Below, in pieces: positions 1-7,953 of a stretch of DNA of 64,000 nucleotides. How positions within the stretch are numbered: position 1 is the stretch's first letter; every line of letters begins with the position of its first letter. The notes below the pieces were generated by a model. The model made no database searches and was not told the origin of the DNA. It saw only the letters and a program-made list of their open reading frames with translations. The stretch comes from Candidatus Nomurabacteria bacterium UBA5155 (lineage in GTDB: Bacteria; Patescibacteriota; Minisyncoccia; Phycocordibacterales; UBA9973). A program made the position numbers and the translations under genes. Location: NCBI GenBank assembly GCA_002413705.1, contig DHXN01000011.1:1-64000 (forward strand). Direction: 5' to 3'.

Positions 1-20
1 AGTATGCGTTTTCTAATTTG

Positions 21-92
21 TGACCCTACGGAGAATCGAACTCCGATTTAATCCTTGAGAAGGATTCGTCCTAACCGTTAGACGATGGGGCC
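21..92 (-). tRNA. tRNA-Glu (anticodon CTC)
   Basis: The reverse complement folds as a 72-nt cloverleaf. It begins GGCCCCATCGTCTAACGG, the usual bacterial tRNA-Glu 5' part. The anticodon stem is AATCC/GGATT with loop TTCTCAA, giving anticodon CTC, and the T arm is CGGAG-TTCGATT-CTCCG. The acceptor stem has one G-U pair and one C-A mismatch (position 6:67). The discriminator base is A and the 3' CCA is not encoded. Confidence 0.95.
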
Positions 93-139
93 ATACATTC
101 AATATAATAAATGTGGAATAACTATAATGAACGATGATG

Positions 140-145
140 TATAAT
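140..145 (+). promoter_or_regulatory. -10 element of a leaderless small gene
   Basis: TATAAT lies exactly 6 nt before the ATG at 152, so transcription is predicted to start at or next to the start codon. No Shine-Dalgarno sequence precedes the ATG. Confidence 0.6.
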
Positions 146-151
146 GCAAGT

Positions 152-271
152 ATGAAAAAGCGATACATTCTGCTGATATTTATTATATTGTTTGGTCTGG
201 CAATGTGGGGACTTATTACTGCGCTCAATCAAAACACGCCAACATTAAATCAGGGATTAACAATCAGTTGA
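152..271 (+). CDS. Small single-TM membrane protein, 39 aa
   Basis: A 39-aa open frame starts with MKKRYILLIFIILFGLAMWG, a positively charged N-terminus followed by one hydrophobic helix. A short polar tail rich in Asn, Thr and Gln follows, and the stop is TGA. The TATAAT placed 6 nt before the ATG matches the start architecture of many other genes in this window, which supports a real gene. It stands 36 nt upstream of the RsiV-like membrane protein gene on the same strand and may be co-transcribed with it. I do not recognise a family. It could instead be a lipid-anchored or signal-peptide remnant. Confidence 0.5.
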   Translation: MKKRYILLIFIILFGLAMWGLITALNQNTPTLNQGLTIS

Positions 272-307
272 TTGACAAGGTGGTTACAATAAAAGTACAG
301 TAAAGGT

Positions 308-1081
308 ATGAAAAGCACACCAGTCTCAAAAATAATTCTTATACTGTTACTCATTGCTGTTTTGGCAGTGGTTGGTTTCTTTTTTTACTCTCATCAATCA
401 AAAACCGCCATACCTGTCACTGTTTCAGAAAACACGCCGGTACCTTCTGCTGCAGACTGGCCTTCTACTAAAGTCAGTGATGCAAATACAAACGATATCG
501 GCAACTACTACACGATCCATACTACTTATCCTGTCACAAAAGACACAACGATCAACAACCATGTTAAAACATTTGTTGACAACAGTATTGCAGAGTTCAA
601 GTCGGATACTTCATGGGCGGCAAACAATGGTGCAAATCAGGCACCGGCTGAAGCTTCGGGATTGCAGCTTACTATTACCTATACAGAACAGAAAAGTACC
701 AATGCTGATAACTATATATTTTCCACCACTACCTATACTGGCGGAGCGCATGACCTGCAGGCGACTAAAACATTTTCATTTTCTCCGATGGGACAAGTCA
801 TCAATATTGCTGCATTGTTTATCAATGGTGATGTTGGTTTGAAAACGATAGCTCCGTATGTGAAAGCACAGCTCTCGACCATGTCAGACGCAGATGCAAC
901 CATGATCAGTGACGGCACTATGCCGACAGAAGCAAACTACGAAAACTTCACTGTGCAAAATGACGGTGTGACATTTATCTTCGATCCGTATCAAGTCGCT
1001 CCGTATTCAGACGGACAGCAAACAGTGAAGGTGCCGCTGTCAGTTTTCAAGAGTATCGCAAGTACTGATTTGTTTAAATAG
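308..1081 (+). CDS. DUF3298/RsiV-like membrane-anchored protein
   Basis: 257 aa. The N-terminus (about residues 8-27) is a hydrophobic signal anchor, so the rest is expected outside the cytoplasm. The mid-region YTGGAHDLQ (about 139) and the C-terminal FDPYQVAPYSDG (about 225) followed by a VPLS stretch match the PdaC/RsiV-type DUF4163-DUF3298 arrangement. That family includes extracytoplasmic parts of anti-sigma factors and envelope proteins that may bind peptidoglycan or lysozyme. There is no cytoplasmic sigma-binding domain here, so an anti-sigma role is not supported. Its stop codon abuts the end of the convergent rmuC gene with no gap and no hairpin between them. Confidence 0.75.
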   Translation: MKSTPVSKIILILLLIAVLAVVGFFFYSHQSKTAIPVTVSENTPVPSAADWPSTKVSDANTNDIGNYYTIHTTYPVTKDTTINNHVKTFVDNSIAEFKSDTSWAANNGANQAPAEASGLQLTITYTEQKSTNADNYIFSTTTYTGGAHDLQATKTFSFSPMGQVINIAALFINGDVGLKTIAPYVKAQLSTMSDADATMISDGTMPTEANYENFTVQNDGVTFIFDPYQVAPYSDGQQTVKVPLSVFKSIASTDLFK

Positions 1082-2149
1082 TTATTCGGTGGTGCGTTCG
1101 ATCGGTGAGATATCCACGAGCAACGGTTCAATTTCATTGCCGGTACCGGTGATACGCATGACATCTTTGTCCACTTTTTTCAATTCTTTTCCAGCGCTGC
1201 TGTAGTGATTTATCACGGTCGTGAGTGAGCCGCCAATTTTATTATGGTATTCCTCATACGCTTTCATATGTTTGCCGAGTTCTTCGACGCGCTTCACGAT
1301 ATCCTTGGCGCTCTCTTCGATCTGCATTGCACGCAGTCCTTGCAACACTGTTTGCAGGTACGCCAAAAATGAAGTGGGGGAAACGATGATCACTTTCTTT
1401 TCAAATGCATATTGCACCAGGTCTTGCGTGTTGACTTTGATGCTGCCGACTTCTGCCACCAACAAGTCATAGTAAATAGACTCGTGGGGGATAAACATAA
1501 ATGCAAAGTCGAGCGTATTTTCTGCCGGACGAATATACTTTGAAGTTTCGTCGATACGTTTTTTGATGTCTTTGCGAAATTCATTGACGAATTGTTCCGG
1601 ATCGCCACCGGCTTGATTGGTCTCGATGATGCGATTGTAATTTTCTAGAGAGAACTTGGAGTCGATGGGAATGATTTTATCTTTCACCATCACCACAGCG
1701 TCAACGATCTCACCATTGGCAAATTTGTATTGTGTCTGAAACGTTTTTGGCGGCAGCACTTTTGAAAGAATGGTTTCTAAATAGTATTCACCCAGGATTG
1801 TGCCACGTTGTTTTGGATTTTTCAGAATGTCTTGCAAATTGCGTAACTGGTCGGCGAAGTTCAAGACCTGTTTGTTACCTTCATCCAGACGCGTCAAACG
1901 CTCGGTGATATCACTGATGATGCTGGCTGACTGCGATGACTGATGCATCATTGATTCGCGAATCGATTTTTCGGATTCACCGAGTTTTTGGTCGACAGTT
2001 TTTTGCAGTTCGGATACTTGCTGCATCAGTAATTGAAAGCCGGTGTTAGTATCTTCTTTCGCAGTTGGTTCATTTTTTTTGCTTTCTGCAAATAAGTAAA
2101 CGATTACACCCCCAACCAATACTCCCAGCAAAATAAAAATAAATTCCAT
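1082..2149 (-). CDS. rmuC: RmuC-family DNA recombination protein
   Basis: 355 aa. It has an N-terminal TM helix (MEFIFILLGVLVGGVIVYLF), a helical coiled-coil stretch to about residue 120, and then the RmuC nuclease-like core with the phrases GEYYLE, PIDSKF, FMFIPHE and VSPTSFLAYL that are typical of the family. RmuC limits DNA inversion at short repeats in E. coli and is predicted to be a restriction-endonuclease-fold protein. The length is somewhat below that of the E. coli protein (about 475 aa), as is common in reduced genomes. The gene follows the DnaQ-like exonuclease gene by 2 nt, so the two form a nuclease pair in one operon. Confidence 0.9.
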   Translation of the reverse strand: MEFIFILLGVLVGGVIVYLFAESKKNEPTAKEDTNTGFQLLMQQVSELQKTVDQKLGESEKSIRESMMHQSSQSASIISDITERLTRLDEGNKQVLNFADQLRNLQDILKNPKQRGTILGEYYLETILSKVLPPKTFQTQYKFANGEIVDAVVMVKDKIIPIDSKFSLENYNRIIETNQAGGDPEQFVNEFRKDIKKRIDETSKYIRPAENTLDFAFMFIPHESIYYDLLVAEVGSIKVNTQDLVQYAFEKKVIIVSPTSFLAYLQTVLQGLRAMQIEESAKDIVKRVEELGKHMKAYEEYHNKIGGSLTTVINHYSSAGKELKKVDKDVMRITGTGNEIEPLLVDISPIERTTE

Positions 2150-2151
2150 AG

Positions 2152-2871
2152 TTAACTCACGTATTTTTCTAATGTATAAATCCAGTCTCTTTCATCCTTG
2201 TCACTTTTTCTTTTTTGATCGAGCAGCCATGACAGATAGCCGATATCGATACTTGCAACTTCAGCAATAGTTTTGCCGTTGTATTTGCCAAAATTGATGG
2301 TTTTGATTGCCAAAGGTTCGCTGCTGAGTTCAATCATTTTTGCAATCGCAGTTTCTTCATCGCAACTCCATTTCTTCATCGCTTCTTGAAGCTCATATTC
2401 AAAGATATGTTCAAGCACAAGTACATCGGCAAATGCTTCATGAGCAGAGACATCGAGATCAATATCAAGCGCATAGCGAAGATATTGCAGTTTATGCATG
2501 GCAAATTTTCCTTCGTCATCAAGTGTTCGAATTGTTTTAAATGTGCACAAAAGATTTTTGATCACAATGTCGTCATTTTTTAAAATCTGTTCATCAAATG
2601 TGGCATTGTGCGCAACGCAAATGGTGTTGTCATCTTCAAACAGTGCTTTGAGACCGGCATACTCGGGCGCGTCTTTAAATGATGGTCGATCAGCAACCAT
2701 TTTGTTTGAAATGTGGTGAATGGCTGAACATTCAAATGGAATCGGTACTGGTGGTTTATATAGTGCGTCAATAATAGCTTCGGCCGCACCGCGTTCTTTC
2801 ACTGCCAGCTGGCAAAGAAAGTCTTTCGGACCGTTGCCAGTTGTTTCTGTATCAAAAAAGATTATTTTCAT
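2152..2871 (-). CDS. DnaQ-like DEDDh 3'-5' exonuclease with C-terminal DUF3820-like domain
   Basis: 239 aa when started at the ATG at 2871. Upstream in-frame codons would run through the promoter and the divergent yqeY gene, so they are rejected. Exo I motif is FFDTETTG (residues 5-12), Exo II is NATFDEQ, and Exo III is AHEAFADV, together giving the D-E-D-H-D catalytic set. The C-terminus (INFGKYNGKTIAEV then YLSWLL) resembles the DUF3820-type tail of exodeoxyribonuclease X-like proteins. It probably works in repair or end trimming rather than as the polymerase III epsilon subunit. TATAAT is placed 6 nt before the ATG, so the message should be leaderless. rmuC follows directly. Confidence 0.85.
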   Translation of the reverse strand: MKIIFFDTETTGNGPKDFLCQLAVKERGAAEAIIDALYKPPVPIPFECSAIHHISNKMVADRPSFKDAPEYAGLKALFEDDNTICVAHNATFDEQILKNDDIVIKNLLCTFKTIRTLDDEGKFAMHKLQYLRYALDIDLDVSAHEAFADVLVLEHIFEYELQEAMKKWSCDEETAIAKMIELSSEPLAIKTINFGKYNGKTIAEVASIDIGYLSWLLDQKRKSDKDERDWIYTLEKYVS

Positions 2872-2877
2872 AGTGCT

Positions 2878-2895
2878 ATTATACCATGCTATAAT
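2878..2895. promoter_or_regulatory. Divergent pair of leaderless promoters (exonuclease / yqeY)
   Basis: The 30 bp between the two start codons hold two consensus -10 boxes pointing outward. One is TATAAT on the minus strand (2883-2878), 6 nt from the ATG at 2871. The other is TATAAT on the plus strand (2890-2895), 6 nt from the ATG at 2902. The two boxes are 6 bp apart, so the -35 region of each lies inside the other transcript. Confidence 0.7.
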
Positions 2896-2901
2896 TTGCA
2901 T

Positions 2902-3354
2902 ATGATTATTGCCACAGAAGTACGCGAAGGAATGAAACAAGCCATGCGAGACAAGGATCAAGTTGCGCTTGATACCTATCGAGGAGTGCTCAGTGCATTT
3001 ACCAATGAATTGGTCAGCACAGGTAAAACTCCGCAAGATGAAGTGACCGATGACATGGCATTGAAAGTGATTTTGAAGCTGATCAAACAGCGCAAAGATG
3101 CGATCACGCAATTTGAAGCCGGCGGTCGCGCAGACCTGGCTGCTGAAGAAAAAGCGCAGCTGGCACTGCTTGAAAAATTCCAGCCGGCACAAATGAGCGA
3201 AGCGGATATTCGTGTCATTGCAGAGCGCAAAAAAGCCGAGCTTAATGTTACCGATCCGTCGAAGTCGGGCATTCTGACCGGCGCTGTGATGAAAGAAGTT
3301 GCAGGGCAAGCCGATGGCGGTATTGTTAAATTAATCGTTGATTCACTTTTTTAA
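2902..3354 (+). CDS. yqeY: GatB/YqeY domain protein
   Basis: 150 aa. The family core is clear: EGMKQAMRDKDQVALDTYRG, then KLIKQRKDAITQFEAGGRADL, then a C-terminal helical part ending in GAVMKEVAGQADGGIVKLI. YqeY is homologous to the tail domain of GatB, which contacts tRNA, and its own function is not established. The start is set at the ATG preceded by TATAAT with a 6-nt spacer; an in-frame TTG two codons earlier is less likely. The membrane protein gene follows 3 nt after the stop. Confidence 0.93.
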   Translation: MIIATEVREGMKQAMRDKDQVALDTYRGVLSAFTNELVSTGKTPQDEVTDDMALKVILKLIKQRKDAITQFEAGGRADLAAEEKAQLALLEKFQPAQMSEADIRVIAERKKAELNVTDPSKSGILTGAVMKEVAGQADGGIVKLIVDSLF

Positions 3355-3357
3355 CAT

Positions 3358-3690
3358 ATGATTTTACTTCGTTGGTTCATCACAACACTGGCAATATTTG
3401 CACTACCATATTTTGTCGCAGGTATCAGTGTGCATAGTATCCTCACCGCAGTGATTGTTGCGGCCTGTTTGGTGTTTTTGAATATGGTGGTGAAGCCTGT
3501 CGTCACACTGCTGACACTTCCGTTGAATATTCTGACATTGGGACTGTTCTCTATTATTATCAACGGCGCATTCTTTTGGTTTGTCGCGCAAATCATCACC
3601 GGCTTCACTGTTGCAAACTTCATCGCGGCGATTGTCGGCGCATTGGTTATCTCTATTATCAATTGGATCATCGGTCACTTTATCGACTAA
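3358..3690 (+). CDS. YvlD / phage-holin-4-like membrane protein
   Basis: 110 aa with four predicted TM helices and very few charges. The phrases VVKPVVTLLTLPLNILTLG and INGAFFWFVA are typical of the YvlD family (Pfam Phage_holin_4_2). Despite the family name, this is a common chromosomal protein of unknown function and no phage genes surround it. The gene lies between yqeY and the MYG1 gene with gaps of 3 and 2 nt, indicating one operon. Confidence 0.85.
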   Translation: MILLRWFITTLAIFALPYFVAGISVHSILTAVIVAACLVFLNMVVKPVVTLLTLPLNILTLGLFSIIINGAFFWFVAQIITGFTVANFIAAIVGALVISIINWIIGHFID

Positions 3691-3692
3691 AT

Positions 3693-4577
3693 ATGGAACC
3701 GATCACTATCGTCACGCATGACGGCACATTTCATACCGATGATGTTTTTGCCTGCGCAACGCTGTCGCTTTTTTTCAAAGACAGAGAGGTTGAAATTACT
3801 CGCTCACGTTTGGAAAATAGTATCGAAGCCGCAGATATCGTCGTTGATGTCGGAGGAATCTATGATGCAAGCAAAGGACGATTTGATCATCATCAAAAAG
3901 GCGGCGCGGCAATGCGAAACAACGGCATACCATACGCATCGTTTGGTTTGGTTTGGAAAGAATACGGACAGGCGCTGACAGGAAATATTGAGTCAGCAAA
4001 ATTTATTGATGAGCAGTTGGTGCAAGGCATTGATGGTGCTGACAATGGCGTGTTGAACAAAGTTGCTGACAACGGTGTCTATTGCTATTCAGTCATCGAC
4101 ATCATCAGCTCGATGCGAAAGACGTGGGAAGAAACACATACCATGGACGAAGCATTTATGGATGCGGTCAATATGGCGACAATAATTTTGGAACGCATGC
4201 TCGCTCATGCGCAGAGTTATGCTCAAGCGCAGGACATATTGGAAACTGCCTATGTGCAATCCGTCGATAAACAGATCATTGATATTGGTACTGAATATCC
4301 TGGATGGTATGAATTGATGGCAAATCATCCGGAACCATTGTTTGTGGTCTATCAGCGAGAAGACGGCAAGTGGAGTGCCAAAGCGGTGCGAAGCAATCCG
4401 ATCGAGTTTGCTGCCCGAAAACCATTTCCTGAAGCCTGGGCAGGACTTCGTGATGAAGAATTACAACAAATCTCCGGGGTGGTGGATGCAATTTTCTGTC
4501 ACAATGGTCGTTTTATTGCAGTGGCGCAAAGTCGAGCAGGGGTCATAGAACTTGCTCAAAAGGCAATAATCCTATAG
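3693..4577 (+). CDS. MYG1-family DHH-like metal-dependent hydrolase
   Basis: 294 aa from the ATG at 3693, 2 nt after the previous stop. The N-terminal motif THDGTFHTDDVFA (residues 6-18) and FDHHQKGG (about 70) are the signature of the MYG1 (UPF0160) family, which is related to DHH phosphoesterases; the His and Asp residues should bind metal. Eukaryotic MYG1 has been described as a 3'-5' RNA exonuclease, while bacterial members are uncharacterised. The C-terminal part carries EYPGWYE and PFPEAWAGLR, also family-typical. It is the last gene before obg. Confidence 0.9.
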   Translation: MEPITIVTHDGTFHTDDVFACATLSLFFKDREVEITRSRLENSIEAADIVVDVGGIYDASKGRFDHHQKGGAAMRNNGIPYASFGLVWKEYGQALTGNIESAKFIDEQLVQGIDGADNGVLNKVADNGVYCYSVIDIISSMRKTWEETHTMDEAFMDAVNMATIILERMLAHAQSYAQAQDILETAYVQSVDKQIIDIGTEYPGWYELMANHPEPLFVVYQREDGKWSAKAVRSNPIEFAARKPFPEAWAGLRDEELQQISGVVDAIFCHNGRFIAVAQSRAGVIELAQKAIIL

Positions 4578-4601
4578 GATGTCAACTCAAGTAACAACAC
4601 T

Positions 4602-5588
4602 ATGGCATTTTTAGATGAAATAACAATTGAAGCAGCTGCAGGGAAAGGCGGAGACGGTGTCGTGCAATGGCGTCGTGAGAAGTTCATTGCCAAGGGCGGA
4701 CCAAACGGCGGTGACGGAGGACGCGGTGGGCATGTCTATATTCGTGCCGTGCGCAGCTTTCGCGTACTCGACCAGTATCGCAGCAAAAAAGAATTTTTAG
4801 CAGAAGATGGCAAACCGGGCGGCAGTCGCAGCTTCACTGGTGCTGACGGTGATCGTCTGACGATTGATTTTCCGGTAGGGTCTCTGGTGACCAATGTGAC
4901 GACCGGCGCGACATACGATCTCAATAAAGAAGGATTGGAATTTAAAATCCTCACAGGCGGTAACGGCGGTTTTGGTAACGAGCACTTCAAAAGTTCTACC
5001 AATCAGGCACCTGACAAAGCGACGAAAGGATGGCCGGGCGATCGCGCCGAGCTGCATATTGTCATTTCACTGATCGCTGATGTGGGGTTGATTGGCTTTC
5101 CCAATGCTGGTAAATCAAGTCTTTTAAATATTATTACCAATGCTCAAGCCAAAGTTGGCGACTATCCGTTTACGACACTTGATCCGAACCTTGGTGATTT
5201 GTACGGCTACATCATCGCTGATATTCCAGGATTGATTGAAGGTGCAAGTGAGGGTAAAGGTCTTGGTCACAAATTCTTGCGACACATTTCAAAAACAAAA
5301 GTGTTGGTGCATCTTGTGTCATTTGAACAAGCCAACATGATGAAGTCATACGAAACCATTCGCAGCGAACTTGAAAAGTTTGACGGCAAGCTTGATGAAA
5401 AAGAAGAAATTATTTTGCTGACCAAAACTGACACTGTGTCAGAAGAAGTGGTTGAAGCAACCATAAAGAAATTTAAAAAACTCGGCAAACCGGTCTTTGC
5501 TGTGACATTGTTTGATGACAGCAGTATCAAAGTGTTCAGTGACGAGCTGGTACGATTTTTGAAGAAAGATAACGAAACAGAGCAATAA
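4602..5588 (+). CDS. obg: Obg GTPase (ribosome assembly)
   Basis: 328 aa. The glycine-rich Obg fold is at residues 1-158, starting [17 protein letters not shown]. The G domain follows with G1 [10 protein letters not shown]3 DIPGLIEGA and G4 LTKTD. The protein ends shortly after the G domain, so the variable C-terminal OCT domain seen in some species is absent. Obg is a large-subunit assembly GTPase. It normally sits behind rplU and rpmA, but here both lie far away (60.1 kb and 23.4 kb). A strong hairpin terminator follows. Confidence 0.96.
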   Translation: MAFLDEITIEAAAGKGGDGVVQWRREKFIAKGGPNGGDGGRGGHVYIRAVRSFRVLDQYRSKKEFLAEDGKPGGSRSFTGADGDRLTIDFPVGSLVTNVTTGATYDLNKEGLEFKILTGGNGGFGNEHFKSSTNQAPDKATKGWPGDRAELHIVISLIADVGLIGFPNAGKSSLLNIITNAQAKVGDYPFTTLDPNLGDLYGYIIADIPGLIEGASEGKGLGHKFLRHISKTKVLVHLVSFEQANMMKSYETIRSELEKFDGKLDEKEEIILLTKTDTVSEEVVEATIKKFKKLGKPVFAVTLFDDSSIKVFSDELVRFLKKDNETEQ

Positions 5589-5618
5589 AAAAGCCTTCGC
5601 ATGTGCGAAGGCTTTTTT
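5587..5618. terminator. Bidirectional intrinsic terminator after obg
   Basis: A-run, stem GCCTTCGCA/TGCGAAGGC with a short loop, then a T-run. The flanking A and T tracts let it work on both strands, serving obg and the convergent small ORF at 5639-5830. Confidence 0.9.
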
Positions 5619-5638
5619 GTTTTTTGCAAGCTTTTTGG

Positions 5639-5830
5639 TTAGGTAGACTTTTTTCTTCGCTGCCTATAACCATTTTTACCGACTCGTACATCAATATAAA
5701 ACGGGTCGTCAATTTCAATTTTGCCTGGATTTTCCAGCGACTGGTCTATTGCTGGGCCAAATGTCAAAAAAGCAGCGAGTGCCTGACTCATGGAGTCGGC
5801 ATTCAGAATTAAGTGTTGAGCTACTTGCAT
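5639..5830 (-). CDS. Small hypothetical protein, 63 aa
   Basis: An open frame of 63 aa begins MQVAQHLILNADSMSQALAA and ends in a basic tail (RQRRKKST). It is the only credible ORF in the 340-bp gap between obg and gatB, and it ends just before the bidirectional terminator shared with obg, as a real convergent gene would. The composition (helical start, an acidic IEIDDPFYID segment, basic end) is protein-like. No signal peptide, TM segment or known domain is visible. There is a poor TAAAAC hexamer about 9 nt upstream and no Shine-Dalgarno. Existence is moderately likely; function is unknown. Confidence 0.5.
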   Translation of the reverse strand: MQVAQHLILNADSMSQALAAFLTFGPAIDQSLENPGKIEIDDPFYIDVRVGKNGYRQRRKKST

Positions 5831-5915
5831 AAGTGTTTGGTTTTAAAATGTTTTTCTTAATCCTACTACTTTCACCACATCCGTCAATACCCGCTGAATA
5901 TTTTTAATTTTCATG

Positions 5916-5921
5916 TATAAT
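5916..5921 (+). promoter_or_regulatory. -10 element of gatB
   Basis: TATAAT with a 7-nt spacer to the gatB ATG at 5929; near-leaderless arrangement. Confidence 0.6.
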
Positions 5922-5928
5922 CATTTCC

Positions 5929-7341
5929 ATGAGTAAAATCTACTATCCTGTCATTGGTCTGGAAATTCACGCAGAATTGAACACAAAAAGTAAGATGTTT
6001 TGTGCTTGCAAAAACGATCCTGACGAGACATCTCCCAATGTAAATATTTGTCCGATTTGTATGGCGCACCCCGGCACGCTACCGGTGGCGAACAAGCAGG
6101 CTGTGCAGTCAGTCATCAAAGTTGGTTTAGCGCTTGGCGCAAACGTTGCCGACTTCACCGAATTTGATCGCAAGAACTATTTTTATCCGGACATTCCCAA
6201 AGGCTATCAGATTTCTCAATATAAATATCCGATCGTATCGGGTGGGGAACTAAACGGTTTTGGCATCACTCGCGTGCATCTTGAAGAAGACACAGGACTT
6301 TCAAAACATGATCGCGGTAACTTCACGCTCGTCGACTACAACCGCGCCGGTGTGCCATTGATGGAGCTGGTGACAGAGCCGGTGATTCACAGTGCCAAAG
6401 ATGCGGCTGACTTTGCAAAAGAATTGCAATTACTCCTGCGCGCGCTTGGCGTATCGGAAGCAAATTTGGAAAAAGGCGAAATGCGTGTGGAACCGAACAT
6501 CTCTGTTTCGGATACCGAGGGAGTATTTGGCACAAAAGTTGAGGTGAAAAATTTGAACTCATTTAGAAGTGTCGAGCGCGCGATTGAGCATGAGCTGGCA
6601 CGCATGATCGCGCTATATGAAGCCGGACGCGCAGATGAGATTGTACAGGAGACACGCGGTTGGGATGAAACCAAGCAAACAACATTCTCACAGCGATCAA
6701 AAGAAAATGCTCACGACTATCGCTATTTCCCGGATCCTGACCTGCCAAAAATGAAACTGCACAGTGCGTTTGATATTGATACGATGCGCGCAACATTACC
6801 AGAATTGCCATGGAGCAAGCGTGTTCGCTATGCTAAAGATTTTGGCATCAAAGAAAACGATATTGAATTGTATGTATCCGATCCGACACTGTCTGCATAT
6901 TTTGAATCTGTAGTAGAAGGCAAAGATGCTGCATTTGCGCAATTAGCTTCAAACTATTTGAGCAGTGATGTCATTGGTTTGATGAAAAAAGATGCTGAAG
7001 CAAAACTGCCAAATAAAGATCACTTCATTGAGCTGATTGTGATGGTAACAGATGGACAGGTGACTTCTCGCGGAGCAAAAGATATTTTGGCAGTGATTGT
7101 GAAAAATCTTGAGATCAGTCCAAAAGCGATTGCAGAAAAAGAAGGTCTATTGCAGCAAAATGATGAAGGATCACTGAAGCCAATCATTGAACAAGTCATC
7201 AAAGAAAATGCCACGATGGTGACTCAATATAAAGAGGGTAAAGAGGCTGTGCTGCAAGCCCTTGTTGGTATGGTGATGAAAATCACAAAAGGAAGTGCTA
7301 ATCCGGCAGTGACCGCAAAACTTCTGAAAGAGATAATGTAA
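5929..7341 (+). CDS. gatB: Aspartyl/glutamyl-tRNA(Asn/Gln) amidotransferase subunit B
   Basis: 470 aa, full length. The N-terminus YPVIGLEIHAELNTKSKMFC is the GatB signature, followed by CPICMAHPGTLP, DRKNYFYPDIPKGYQISQ and the Mg-binding LEEDTG segment. The C-terminus has the YqeY-like tail domain (from about residue 330). With GatA and GatC it converts Glu-tRNA(Gln) or Asp-tRNA(Asn) to the amidated forms using glutamine. gatA and gatC are not in the window. The standalone YqeY at 2902 is a paralogue of its tail. A hairpin terminator follows. Confidence 0.97.
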   Translation: MSKIYYPVIGLEIHAELNTKSKMFCACKNDPDETSPNVNICPICMAHPGTLPVANKQAVQSVIKVGLALGANVADFTEFDRKNYFYPDIPKGYQISQYKYPIVSGGELNGFGITRVHLEEDTGLSKHDRGNFTLVDYNRAGVPLMELVTEPVIHSAKDAADFAKELQLLLRALGVSEANLEKGEMRVEPNISVSDTEGVFGTKVEVKNLNSFRSVERAIEHELARMIALYEAGRADEIVQETRGWDETKQTTFSQRSKENAHDYRYFPDPDLPKMKLHSAFDIDTMRATLPELPWSKRVRYAKDFGIKENDIELYVSDPTLSAYFESVVEGKDAAFAQLASNYLSSDVIGLMKKDAEAKLPNKDHFIELIVMVTDGQVTSRGAKDILAVIVKNLEISPKAIAEKEGLLQQNDEGSLKPIIEQVIKENATMVTQYKEGKEAVLQALVGMVMKITKGSANPAVTAKLLKEIM

Positions 7342-7353
7342 TTATTGGGAAAT

Positions 7354-7387
7354 AAAAAAAGGGTCGCAACATATTGCGACCCTTTTT
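7354..7387. terminator. Intrinsic terminator after gatB
   Basis: Stem GGGTCGCAA / TTGCGACCC with an A-tract before and a T-tract after, so it can act for gatB and for the convergent gene ending at 7393. Confidence 0.9.
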
Positions 7388-7392
7388 GTGTA

Positions 7393-7953
7393 TCAATGAC
7401 ACACAAGGTTTTTTTCAATAAAGGTCAGAGTGAGTAATGTACCGTTTGATCTTGATCTTATCTCCATAAAATCTTTGAAAAAATAAAAAGCATCTTCAAA
7501 ATGCATTAAAAATTCGCCCTGCGTGATTTGGAATTTTTTAAGATGTTTTTCCGAAATTGTTACGCTGGGGATGTATTGTCTACCTTCGAGATACCGTGTA
7601 AAGACGGTATCACTTATCAGTTCTAATGCAGTTTTATGTCTAGCCTTATATAATTCAGCGGACAGAAATTTTTTTACGAAGACTGACGGAATACTTTGAA
7701 GGATGCTTGCATGGAACGGTCGGAAAAAATACTTTTCAATTTCTTGCTCGTACAAGGTTTTGTCTTCATCGTGAAGGAATCGCAGTTCTTTCGCATGTTC
7801 CCATAATGCTGCTGACCACCTTTGGTCGCAAGGCGGAAATTCTTTAATCATTATCTCATTCATTTTTATAAGTGCTTTTTCTTTTACCTTACCATACAAG
7901 CACGGTATGTCAATAACAAGGGTACGTTCACGTGGGTGATATACTGTTGCCAT
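7393..7953 (-). CDS. Hypothetical cytoplasmic protein
   Basis: 186 aa if started at the ATG at 7953, or 156 aa from the ATG at 7863. I do not recognise a family. The protein is mainly helical and rich in Phe, Lys and Glu, with no signal peptide or TM helix. The C-terminal half contains LKKFQITQGEFLMHFEDAFYFFKDF. The longer start overlaps the gap start codon on the other strand within the same CATG, and its first 30 codons cover the gap promoter, so the shorter start may be the real one. Neither start has a good -10 or Shine-Dalgarno. It ends against the gatB terminator. Confidence 0.7.
   Translation of the reverse strand: MATVYHPRERTLVIDIPCLYGKVKEKALIKMNEIMIKEFPPCDQRWSAALWEHAKELRFLHDEDKTLYEQEIEKYFFRPFHASILQSIPSVFVKKFLSAELYKARHKTALELISDTVFTRYLEGRQYIPSVTISEKHLKKFQITQGEFLMHFEDAFYFFKDFMEIRSRSNGTLLTLTFIEKNLVCH
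7940..7945 (+). promoter_or_regulatory. -10 element of gap
   Basis: TATACT exactly 6 nt before the gap ATG at 7952; leaderless architecture for what should be a strongly expressed gene. Confidence 0.6.

Noticed and set aside
13..228. 71-aa minus-strand ORF
   Set aside because: It runs through the tRNA-Glu gene and opposes the TM-containing small ORF; no coding features.
2872..3309. Longer N-terminus for the DnaQ-like exonuclease
   Set aside because: It is antisense to yqeY and crosses the divergent promoters; the family fold starts at the ATG at 2871.
3403..3678. 91-aa minus-strand ORF opposite the YvlD gene
   Set aside because: It is a shadow of the hydrophobic membrane protein, with Asp/Asn/Gln-rich composition typical of antisense translation.
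3358..3690. Prophage holin
   Set aside because: The protein belongs to the YvlD group that shares a Pfam name with holins, but it is in an operon with yqeY and MYG1, and no phage genes are near.
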